A DNA stretch of 64,000 bases from Asterias rubens (lineage: Eukaryota; Echinodermata; Asteroidea; Forcipulatida; Asteriidae). Location of the stretch: NCBI RefSeq assembly GCF_902459465.1, contig NC_047066.1, positions 22,075,047 to 22,139,046 on the forward strand. Direction: 5' to 3'. The notes beneath the pieces are model-generated. The model saw nothing but the letters and a program-made list of their open reading frames with translations. It was not told where the DNA came from and did not search any database. Both the position numbers and the translations under genes were made by a program. Positions 15,001 through 27,000 of this stretch are shown here, in pieces (position 1 is the first letter of the stretch; each line of letters starts with the position of its first letter).

Positions 15001-18000
15001 AGTATTGAAATTAATTTATTCTTCAAAAGAACCAGTAATGTAAAATACCTTTAATAATTGCCTTTGATTACATGTAGAACCAGTAATGTAAAATACCTTT
15101 AATAATTGCCTTTGATTACATGTAGAACCAGTAATGTAAAATACCTTTAATAGTTGCCTTTGATTTGCTTCCAAAGCCCAATGTCATATTAAGCACAAAC
15201 AAAACTTGCTAAGCACAGAAAAATATATGTGAAATTGCCAAATAAGTAATAATAATAATACCCCAAAAATCTTTGGAAAAATTAGCTTTTCAGCCAAAAT
15301 ACCATCGTCTTCCATTGCTGCAACTGGTACCCCTCCCATTTCTTGCTCAGCCATGAAATTTTCTAAGCAGATTTTTCTGCTGAACAGCTTCATGAAATTG
15401 GACCCAAGGCTCAAGTTTATAAAGCCTGTCAGCACAAAAAGCTTGCTTAGCAAAAAGAAATATTGCTTAACAGAAACGGGTTACCAGCCAAAATTACACT
15501 AAGTTTTAAATACATTGTTGCTTAGCAAAGAAATTTGTCAAGCAGTATTTTATGCTAAACCGCTTTAATTATGAAACTGGACCCAGGTCAGTAAGAGGTA
15601 TCCGGGGCTTTTAATTACGGTTGATTTTAATTAAGGTTAGAATCTAAGACAGACCAATATTATTTTCAGGTCAATGATTGTGCATCATGAGTGAAATTAA
15701 AGGCACTGGACACCTTTTGTTATTGTCAAAGACGAGTCTTCTCACTTGCTGTATCCCAACATATGCACAAAATAACAAACCTGTGAAAATTTGGGCTCAA
15801 TTGGTCATCAAAGTTGCAAGAAAATAATCAAAGAAGAAACACCCTTGTTGCAAAAATTTGTGTGCTTTCAGATGCCTGAGAATGGCTCTAGGCCTGAAGC
15901 CTTTTTCCGATTCAAATATTTTCGTGAGAAATTACTTCTTTCTTGAAAACTACGCTACTTCAGAGGGAGCCGTTTCTCACAATGTTTTATACTATCATTC
16001 AACAGCTCTCCATCATGTCCATTGCTTGATACCAAGTAGCTTTTTAGACTAACATGTTTATTGGGTAACTACCAATGTGTCTACTGCCATTGGACCCTTT
16101 CGGTACAGGAAAAAAAAAAAAAGGTTCACAGATTTACAAATAACTTACAGGGTTTACAGAAGGTAGTGGTGAAAGACTTCTCTTGAAATATTATTCCATG
16201 AAATGCTTTACTTTTTGAGAAAACAGTAAAACAATATCAATTCTCGATAACGAGAGTTACAGATTTATTTTAAACACATGTCATGTCAAGGCGAAACGCG
16301 CGGATACAAGGGTGGGTTTTCCCGTTATTTTCTCCCGACGCCGATGTTCGATTGAGCCTAAATTTCTACAGGATTGTTATTTTATATATAAGTTGTGATA
16401 CACGAAGTGTGGGACTTGGACAATACTGTTTACCGAAAGCGTATTTATAATGGCTTTAAGCCCATCTATCAGTATTACCATAACTTTTTTATCAAATTTT
16501 GTATTGTTTACCCTTTTTATTGTAAATTGTTGCAATTCAGCATGTGGCTGCTTAAGCCTATGACATTTTTTTATAAACCATTTTATATTTTTTTTGTGAC
16601 ATCTCAATTTACTGGGCAACTAAATCAGATATCCGTTTTTTATTAATCAGACCAATTTTATATATATATTTTTTTTTTTTAATATTATTTTCAAGAATGT
16701 TTTGCTACGCATATAGTACATTGATTGCTACATTATGCGTATATATATTGATTACTATGCGTATAGTACATTGATTGCTACATTATGCGTATATATATTG
16801 ATTACTATGCGTATAGTACATTGATTGCTACATTATGCGTATATATATTGATTACTATGCGTATAGTACATTGATTGCTACATTATGCGTATATATATTG
16901 ATTACTATGCGTATAGTACATTGATTGCTACATTGTGCGTATATGCGTATAGTACATTGATGTGCAGCTTTATAGTGAAAATAACACATTCCATGTGACG
17001 TGCTCTTAACCAATCAATAGGCAGAATCTTGTGTACTTTGTGGACATTCAACATGCTTATAATCTACATTATTCTACTTCATTTGGGTAACATTGTGGTT
17101 ACACTGCTACTGTAGTTTCTGTGCCTACATTTAAATATTCGCATTCTACTTCAAAAAATGTATGGTATATTGTTGAGAGTCGTACACAGTTTTCAAGTAC
17201 TTTTCTCGTACATAATGATCTCATAAGTTGGCGATTGGCTTTGTGTGGTATTGATGGCTAGTGTGTAAAGCACTCCCTTCTCACCACTAGGTGGCCCTGG
17301 TTCAAATCCGTCTAAGGCCATATGTGAGTAGAGTTGTGTGCAGCTCTTTGGTCTACAGACATTCGTCACTTGTACACGGTATCTTCTGAAGTTTTGTTGT
17401 CTTCAACCAAGGCGTTGGTGTCTGAGTGATTGGAGGCAATGTGGTGTGAGGTTTCTCAGTCGTGGTTTGTTGTGGCGCAGTGGTGGTAGGCTTAGTTGTC
17501 ATACCAAGCGTGGCCGTGGTTTTTTGAGGCGCAGTGGTGGTAGGCTTAGTTAGATGCATGTCCATCTCAGCGTCAAAGTACCAGGTAGTGGGGTCGGTGA
17601 CAAACTCATCAGGATACTGAGCGCTGGTCGCGTTGATTAACTCACACAGATGATTGTCAATGTTGTAATTGACTGAGTGACACTGAGGATCAGCATGGCA
17701 GTAACTCACACAGAGGACGTGTGAGCTAGTATCAACTTGTCGATATGAAGCTTTTAACTTCTTGTTTTCTACTGAGTGAAACTTTTTCATCTTGGTTTGA
17801 CGATTACAAAAAGTTGGCGCAGTCACTACGGTAAAAGCAATCAATGCTAGAACTACCGAGTAGAAGAAATATAGTTGGGCCATCTTGAACTTTAACGCAA
17901 TGCACTGACAACTCGATCAAATCTGTTTATTAGTGAAGTGCTGGTAATGTTACAAAATAGCTCCACGTTTTTCAAGTGTATAAAGTCAAGATGAATAGTA

Positions 18001-21000
18001 AAAAGCAGGCACTTCTTTTCAGTACTAAGAAGTCTCTGAATATCCGAAATTCTACTCCTCGGTAGTAGAATGTACATGTGTAAAGCAAGACAGTACTCTC
18101 AAGAACAAAATCTACCTGGCAAGAGGACACAGTGTTACTGCATCCCAAATATGTAGTGATACCTCACCATGCAGTGCCTCAAATCCCGAATGAACAGTAT
18201 CGTCGTCAGCTTGCCTGGCAGTAGCGCTAGGAACACACAAAAGGAAACAGATACCTCTGCCTAGCTGGAGATTGTACATGTATAAGATCCTCTTTTAGTG
18301 AAGTGTCACTCATCATGCTTGAGTTGCGTCCAATTTAATAAAATCCCCTGTGATCAGGTGACTGCTTTGTTGGTAGTTATTGATTCCACCGCGACACAGG
18401 TTATGGAGTGGTGGGTATTGTTGGAGTCATTACGTATTGGTTTTTAAAGCAATAAAATTCATCTCAAGCCCAATAATTTGTTTTGTGATATCTCACTTTA
18501 CTGAGCAACTAAATCAGATATCCGTTTTTTATTAATCAGCCCAATTTTATATATGTATTTGTTTATATTTTTTTCAAGTTACTATGCGTATAGTACATTG
18601 ATTGATTGATGTGCAGCTTTATAGTGAAAATAACACATACCATGTGACGTGCTCTTAACCAATCAATAGGCAGAATCTTGTGTACTTTGTGGACATTCAA
18701 CATGTTTATAATCTACATTATTCTACTTCATTTGGGTAACATTGTGGTTACACTGCTACTGTAGTTTCTGTGCCTACATTTTAATATTCGCATTCTACTT
18801 CAAAAAAATATATGGTATATTGTTGAGAGTCGTACACAGTTTTCAATTACTTTACTCGTACATAATGATCTCATAAGTTGGCGATTGGCTTTGTGTGGTA
18901 TTGATGGCTAGTGTGTAAAGCACTCCCTTCTCACCACTAGGTGGCCCTGGTTCAAATCCGTCTAAGGCCATATGTGAGTAGAGTTGTGTGTTGGTTCTCT
19001 TCTATTCCATGCACTCCAGTTTTCCTCCCTCCAGAAAGGTCAAACACTTCCGATCTCTGGCTGTGCTCCATGGTCATATATGGGTCAATGTTTGTGGCTG
19101 CTGAAGGCGCCCTTGCATGCCTGTAGCTCGTTGTGGTAGCCATGTCCGTCTGAATTCAGCTTCTCAGCTAAGAGAAAGGGTGATTTGATTAGCCTGCCAA
19201 ATTGTATACTATTATTAAATAAGTTGAAATTTACTTGCAGTTGTTGTTATAATTTTTACTTGAATCTCCTTGAAATCCCATTCAATTTAAAAACTCTTTC
19301 TTTCAATAATCAAACAAGCAGCCAAATCCTTACTAGTTCTGTACTTCATGAAGCTTCAAAAATGCCCAGCGTTGAAGGCTTAATCCCTGTGTCTTTAAAT
19401 CTCTGCCACTGTGAGTTTCCAAGTTACATGTAGACTACCTGACTACAGGTAATCACTTTTGGAGATCTAGGTTTCCCGACATTCTTCACCTGTACATGGT
19501 ATCTTCTGAAGTTTTGTTGTCTTCAACCAAGACGTTGGTGTCTGAGTGATTGGAGGCAATGTGGTGTGAGGTTTCTCAGTCGTGGTTTGTTGTGGCGCAG
19601 TGGTGGTAGGCTTAGTTGTCATACCAAGCGTGGCCGTGGTTTTTTGAGGCGCAGTGGTGGTAGGCTTAGTTAGAGGCATGTCCATCTCAGCGTCAAAGTA
19701 CCAGGTAGTGGGGTCGGTGACAAACTCATCATGATACTGAGCCCTGGTCGTGTTGATTAACTCACACAGATGATTGTCAATGTTGTAATTGACTGAGTGA
19801 CACTGAGGATCAGCATGGCAGTAACTCACACAGAGGACGTGTGAGCTAGTATCAACTTGTCGATATGAAGCTTTTAACTTCTTGTTTTCTACTGAGTGAA
19901 ACTTTTTCATCTTGGTTTGACGATTACAAAAAGTTGGCGCAGTCACTACGGTAAAAGCAATCAATGCTAGAACTACCGAGTAGAAGAAATGTAGTTGAGC
20001 CATCTTGAACTTTAACGTAATGCATTGACAACTCGATCAAATCTGTTTATTAGTGAAGTGCTGGTAATGTTACAAAATAGCTCCACGTTTTTCAAGTGTA
20101 TAAAGTCACGATGAACAGTAAAAAGCAGGCACTTCTTTTCAGTACTAAGAAGTCTCTGAATATCCGAAAATCTACTCCGCGGTAGTGAAATGTACATGTG
20201 TAAAGCAAGACAGTTCTCTCAAGAACAAAATCTACCTGGCAAGTAGACACAGTGTTACTGCAGCCCAAATATGTAGTGATACCTCACCATGCAATGCCTC
20301 AAATCCCGAATGAACAGTATCGTCGTAAGCTTGCCTGGCAGTAGCGCTAGGAACACACAAAAGGAAACAGATACCTCTGCCTAGCTGGAGATTGTACATA
20401 TGTATAAGATCCTCTTTTAGTGAAGTGTCACTCATCATGCTTGAGTTGCGTCCAAAAATAAAATCCCCTGTGACTGCTTTGTTGGTAGTTATTGATTCCA
20501 CCGCGACACAGGTTCTGGAGTGGTGGGTATTGATGGAGTCATTACGTATTGGTTTTTAAAGCAATAAAATTCATCTCAAGCCCAATTATTTGTTTTGTGA
20601 CATCTCACTTTACTGAGCAACTAAACCAGATATCCGTTTTTTATTAATCAGCCCAACTTTATATATATATTTGTTTATATTTTTTTCAAGTTACTATGCG
20701 TATAGTACATTGATTGATTGATGTGCAGCTTTATAGTGAAAATAACACATACCATGTGACGTGCTCTTAACCAATCAATAGGCAGAATCTTGTGTACTTT
20801 GTGGACATTCAACATGTTTATAATCTACATTATTCTACTTCATTTGGGTAACATTGTGGTTACACTGCTACTGTAGTTTCTGTGCCTACATTTTAATATT
20901 CACATTCTACTTCAAAAAAATATATGGTATATTGTTGAGAGTCGTACACGGTTTTCAAGTACTTTACTCGTACATAATGATCTCATAAGTTGGCGATTGG

Positions 21001-24000
21001 CTTTGTGTGGTATTGATGGCTAGTGTGTAAAGCACTCCCTTCTCACCACTAGGTGGCCCTGGTTCAAATCCGTCTAAGGCCATATGTGAGTAGAGTTGTG
21101 TGTTGGTTCTCTTCTATTCCATGCACTCCAGTTTTCCTCCCTCCAGAAAGGTCAAACACTTCCGATCTCTGGCTGTGCTCCATGGTCATATATGGGTCAA
21201 TGTTTGTGGCTGCTGAAGGCGCCCTTGCATGCCTGTAGCTCGTTGTGGTAGCCATGTCCGTCTGAATTCAGCTTCTCAGCTAAGAGAAAGGGTGATTTGA
21301 TTAGCCTCCCAAATTGTATACTAGTATTAATTAAGTTGAAATTTACTTGCAGTTGTTGTTATAATTTTTACTTGAATCTCCTTGCAATCCCATTCAATTT
21401 AAACTCTTTCTTGCAATAATCAAACAAACAGCCAAATCCTTACTAGTTCTGTACTTCATGAAGCTTGGAAAAGCCAACGTTGATCCCTGTTAAGGCTTAA
21501 TCCCTGTATCTTTAAATCTTTGCCACTGTGAGTTTCCAAGTTACATGTAGATTACCTGACTACAGGTAATCACTTTTGGAGATCTAGGTTTCCGGACATT
21601 CGTCACTTGTACACGGTATCTTCTGAAGTTTTGTTGTCTTCAACCAAGGCGTTGGTGTCTGAGTGATTGGAGGCAATGTGGTGTGAGGTTTCTCAGTCGT
21701 GGTTTGTTGTGGCGCAGTGGTGGTAGGCTTAGTTGTCATACCAAGCGTGGCCGTGGTTTTTTGAGGCGCAGTGGTGGTAGGCTTAGTTAGAGGCATGTCC
21801 ATCTCAGCGTCAAAGTACCAGGTATTGGGGTCGGTGACAAACTCATCAGGATACTGAGCCCTGGTCGCGTTGATTAACTCACACAGATGATTGTCAATGT
21901 TGTAATTGACCGATTGGCACTGAGGATCAGCATGGCAGTAACTCACACAGAGGACGTGTGAGCTTGTACCAACCTGTCGATATGAAGCTTTTAACTTCTT
22001 GTTATCTACTGAATGAAACTTCTTCATCTTGGTTTGACGATTACAAAAAGTTGGTGCAGTCACTACGGTAAAAGCAATCAAAGCTAGAACTACTGAGTAG
22101 AACAAGTATAGTTGGGCCATCTTGAACTTTAACGCAATCAATGACAACTCGATCAAATCTGTATGAAGTGCTGATGATGTTACAAAATAGCTCCACGTTT
22201 TTAAAGTGTATAAAGTCAAGATGAACAGTAAAAAGCAGGACAGTTCTTTTCAGAACTGAGAAGTCTCCTGGAAATCGGCGAATGTACTCCGCAGTAGTAG
22301 AATGTATAGCAAGACAGTTCTCTCAAGAATAAACTCTACACGGCAAGTAAATGCAGTGTTACTGCATCCCAAATATGTAGTGATACCTCACCATGCAATG
22401 CCTCAAATCCCAAATGAACAGTATCGTCGTGAGCAGGGTATTAATTTGTACACCATTTGAGTCCGTGCCAGCTTGCCTGGCAGTAGCGCTAGGAACACAC
22501 AAAAGGAAACAGATACCTCTGCCTAGCTGGAGATTGTACATGTATAAGATCCTCTTTTAGTGAAATGTCACTCATCATGCTTGAGTTGCGTCCAATTTAA
22601 TAAAATCCCCTGTGACTGCTTTGTTGGTAGTTATTGATTCAATTGTGACACAGGTTCTGGAGTGGTGGGTATTGTTGGAGTCATTACGTATTGGTGGGGC
22701 GGTGTCGTTTCTTTCCACCTGGTTGAAGTTCTCTTTATGTCGTTTCAACAGAAAATTGATTAAGTTGTGTAAAATCTAGGTTAATGAAATCCTACCGATT
22801 TACAAACAGGGACCAATTTCATAAAGATGTTTAGCAGAAAATTCTGCTTGACAAGTTTCTCTGCTAAGCACAAAATGAATGGGGCACCAGTCGCAACAGT
22901 GTAAACTTTATGGAATGTTGGCTGGTCACCTGTTTTTGCTAAAAACTTACACTAGAATAATTTTTGTGACAGAGTGCTGAGTGAAATTTGTAAGTTTTGG
23001 GTAGGCCCGCCCTGAACCCTCACTGTCGCTTCAACAGTGATGGGGCTAGTGTGTAAAGCACTCTGCTATTATCAATGTGGCCGTGGTTTGATTCTCTGCT
23101 AAGGCAATGAGTGGAGTTACGTGCCTTGCCTTTGCTCTTATCCCACAAGGCTTTTCTCCAGTGCACGCTGATTTCCTCCCTCTGGAGAAAAAATCAATCA
23201 CTTTTAATCTCAATAATGGTGGTCTTGACCGCTCTGGAGAAAAAATCAATCACTTTTAATCTCTGGCTGTGCTCCACGGTCATGTGTAAAGGACAATGTC
23301 GACGGCTGCCAAGGACATCCTTGCATGCCTGTAGTTAGTTGTAACCATGTCCTTCAACTGACGGCATAATGCCTTTCTATGCAACAAATTAAGGGCACGG
23401 ATTTCACCTGTGAGTTCAGCTTCTTTTGTTTCCCTTCATTTTGGTGATATAAAATTATAAGCCTCCTAAAAATTGTGAGCTAACTTGCATTCGGTAGTTT
23501 TAAAAAACAGGGTTTCTGCGGATCGTTTGAGTATTTTAAATTCTGTAGTTGAAGTAACTTAAGGCCTGAAGAACCATTAAAAGATTCTTAAAAGTCTAAA
23601 ATTTTACTTCTTTTAAGAAGTAAAATTTAAAAAGTGTGCAGAAACCCTGACAAGTGCATGTTTCATTATTAAACGCTGGAACAAAATGTCAGTTCATACG
23701 ACCTTGATATAAAGTGTCACTCATCATGCTTGAGTTGAGTCTAATTTAATAAAAAATCCCCGGTGACTGCTTTGTTGGTAGCAACGCGACACAGATTCTT
23801 TAGTGGTGGCTACTGTTGGTCTAATTACTAACTGGTGGATGGGCGACGATATTTTCAACTGGTTGAAGTTCTTTGTTCATGTTTCATTATTAAACGCTGG
23901 AACAAAATGTCAGTTCATACGACCTTGATATAAAGTGTCACTCATCATGCTTGAGTTGAGTCCAATTTAATAAAAAATCCCCGGTGACTGCTTTGTTGGT

Positions 24001-27000
24001 AGCAACGCGACACAGATTCTTTAGTGGTGGCTACTGTTGGTCTAATTACTAACTGGTGGATGGGCGACGATATTTTCAACTGGTTGAAGTTCTTTGTTCG
24101 ATAGAAAATTGACTGAATTGTGTAAAATCCAGGTTGATTACTTCCTTTTATTTGATACTCGCATTGAGCGTCACAATAAACGCAAAAATAGGATGGATAG
24201 GAGAAAACCAACGCAATCTGGGCCCAGTTTCATGGCTCTGTTTACCGTTAGCAAATAATCAACGCTTACTGGAAATCTTTGCTTACATCAAGCATGTTTG
24301 GCTTGTGCGCAAACGCACATGTACTCCGTGTAACTAGGCATTCAACGCTTATAAGTCTAGTGCAGAAGTTCTGAGCTTGCAAGTAAGCGGAGAATGATGA
24401 TCATAAGCTGAGAATTTGGCAGTAAGCAAAGCCATGAAATTGGATTTAAATCCCAACCCACACTCCTGTCTTCTTCCAAACCCGTAGACTGGCTGCTTAA
24501 AAGAGGGTTGATAATAATATCAACCTTGTTTTCAGTTTCAGAAAGATAGCTCAGTTGGTAGAGCGCCGGCACGTTAACCTCCAGGTCGTTGGTTTGAATC
24601 CCACTCTAGTCAATTCTTTGTTCAACCCCTAAAAACAGTTATAATATAAAACAATACAATACAATTAATTGTATACAATTAAAATATGGTGCGAGTGGTG
24701 AAGAATGAATGTTGACTTTAACACAAGTAACATTAATTTTAATTATTTCTGTTTGAATACAAAGATGGATCCAAAACAACGGATTACAGGAATCGTCCCT
24801 TTCGAAGTGGCTCGCAAATCTCCAATAACTCAGGTAACTTCATTTGTAACTGCAACAATCGTATTAAGAGATGCATTTGTCTGCTGCCTCTTCTCTATTT
24901 GTATTAAGTATTTTCTGTAATGTGTGATACAACATAGTTTGTATAGACCACATGTCCTAGTAGTAACCAGCATTGGTGCCATATTGATGTTTTCTTTCAT
25001 TTATGACACTGGACACGTTTGGTAATTGTCACTTGGTGTGATATTTGAAGGAGTTGTTTCTCACAATGTTTTATATTATCAAGAGCTCTTCATTGCTCTA
25101 TTGGTGTACAAAGTAAGTTTTTATGCCTTGAAGCAATGTATAAATTGTGCCTGCAGTCTAGGCCGAAAAGCTCTTTTGCAAATATGTGATGTCACAAGTC
25201 ACATGGTCTAAAGACTTTTAAATGTGTTAATTAAGTTTTTTTTTTTTTTTTTTCCACAAATTAGGGAGCCTTGATCCACAACCAGGCGTTGCATCTACAT
25301 TTCCCCCACTATCAACACTGATGAGACTTCTAGAAAACCGAGGTATGTATCAGTTACCAAATGTTACATTTAGTAGCTAAGATTTGTTTATGAACATAAT
25401 ATACAGTCAAATCTCTTTATATAACAAGGTCGCTGGGACTGGCCGTATTACCTATTGGTGCAGTCACCGGAGTGTGGGTTCCAATCCCGGTCGTGACACT
25501 TGTGTCCTTGAGCAAGATACTTTACTATAATTGCTTCTCTTCACCCAGGGGTATAAATGGGTACCTGCGAGGGTAGAGGTTGATATTGTGAATGAAAAAG
25601 CTTTCGGAGCGCCACGGCAGCTCGGGGCTGTATACTCCCTAATGGGAGCTGAGAAAGATTAAAGGGATGTTTATTGGCCCAATGACCAGGGGACTAATGT
25701 AAAGCGCATTGATACGGTTTATTGTCAAATGCGCTGTATAAGAATTTGTTGTTATTATTATTATTATTATTTTACCCATATATACACTGATGTGTGTAAG
25801 CTTTGTACACTCAGTACTTAACCGAGCTCTGTGAAAATCACAGGGATATTACTCGGGTGGGATTCGAACCCACGACCCTTGCAATTCTAGAGCAGTGTCT
25901 TACCAACTAGACTACCGAGACTGCCTGTAGTTAAAGGCAGTTACAAGAAATGCCAGTGATTTGTTCACAGAGCTTGGGAAAGTACTAACACACATGGGTG
26001 TATTTGGGGTAAAACCACAATTTTTATTCATTATCCCCTATAAATGCCCATCTATTAAAGGGACATGTTGCCTTGGATCGGACGAGTTGGTCTATAAGAA
26101 GCGTTTGTAACCGTTTGTTATAAAATGCATATGGTTAGAAAGAGGTTTTAAAAGTAAAATATAATGATCTACACAAATTTGCCTCGAAAGTGCGTGGTTT
26201 TCCTTTTGCATTGCGAAGTAACACGGTCTGCCAATTATGGGAGTCAAAAATTTGACTCTCATAAATGGCCGACCGTGCTAGTCGACGAGGTAAAAGGAAA
26301 ACCGTGCAATTTCGAGGCATGTTTGTGTGGATCATTATATTCTACTTTTACAACATTTTTCTACCCATATGCATTTTAGAACAAACGATTACAAACGCTT
26401 TTCAAAGACCAACCCGACTGATCCAAGGCAACGTGTTCCTTTAAACAGTAATAGTGTTATAAGAGGAGAGCAAAACAAAAACACAAAGCAGAAATGAGAT
26501 TAAGGACTTCAAAATGTACTCTTTGTAAGCGGAACCTCTTTATGTGGAAGTGTCGTGGCCGAGCGGTTAAGACCACCAAATTCAAACTCTGGTGTTTCTG
26601 TTCAGCAGAGTGTGGGTTCGAATCCCCAGTCATGACACTTGTGTCCTTAAGCAATACACTTAACCATTGCTTCGTCCTTCGGATGGGACGTTAAAAAGTT
26701 GGTTCCATGTGTTGTGTAACGCATGTAAAAGAACCCAGTTCAATTTTCGAAAAGAGAAGGGGTTCGCCCCGGTGTTTCTGGTTGTGGCTGCTGAATGCGC
26801 CTTAGCACCTTGTAAACCCTTATTAGGTGCTAAATAATTGGGTATCAAAATTCATCACTGCAATTACCTATCTTTCTAAAAGTTTGTGTACTCAGCGCCT
26901 TGAGTACCTTGTTTGGTAGATACGTGCACTATATAAGACTTCGGTATTATTATTATTATTATTATAAATCACTCTTTATAACGTATTGACTGTAAATATG

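Larger units (their letters stand above)
11937..15855 (+). repeat. Segmental tandem duplication, copy B (3.9 kb)
   Basis: This is the second copy of the block at 9136-11936. The junction at 11936/11937 joins the inside of a MITE (AAACACCCTTGTTGCAAG) directly to the SINE tail (AGAAGGAGTACGCC). Copy B is longer because the 126-bp array expanded to about ten monomers and two further internal duplications arose near 14330-14410 and 14433-14742. Confidence 0.9.
18610..20721. repeat. PAN-gene tandem unit 2 (2.11 kb)
   Basis: This is the full unit. From left to right it has a conserved flank, a tRNA-like SINE segment (18877-19145), a 0.3-kb spacer, the minus-strand gene, about 0.55 kb of conserved sequence upstream of the gene, and a piece of an old MITE (18440-18560 in unit 1, 20550-20670 here) at the right edge. 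Confidence 0.9.

Noticed and set aside
18941..19126. Conserved 61-residue gene, identical at 21053-21238
   Set aside because: Identity between the two is due to duplication of the whole 2.1-kb unit; the frame lies in a SINE-like segment and is not kept in the diverged copy at 23041-23345.
21584..22219. Longer start (ATG at 22219) for PAN copy 3
   Set aside because: The extra 33 residues have no equivalent in copies 1 and 2 and would place the signal peptide inside the protein.
26164..26379. Short protein shared with 54419-54619
   Set aside because: Both lie in the two copies of a fold-back MITE; frames arise from the arms and are open on both strands by symmetry.
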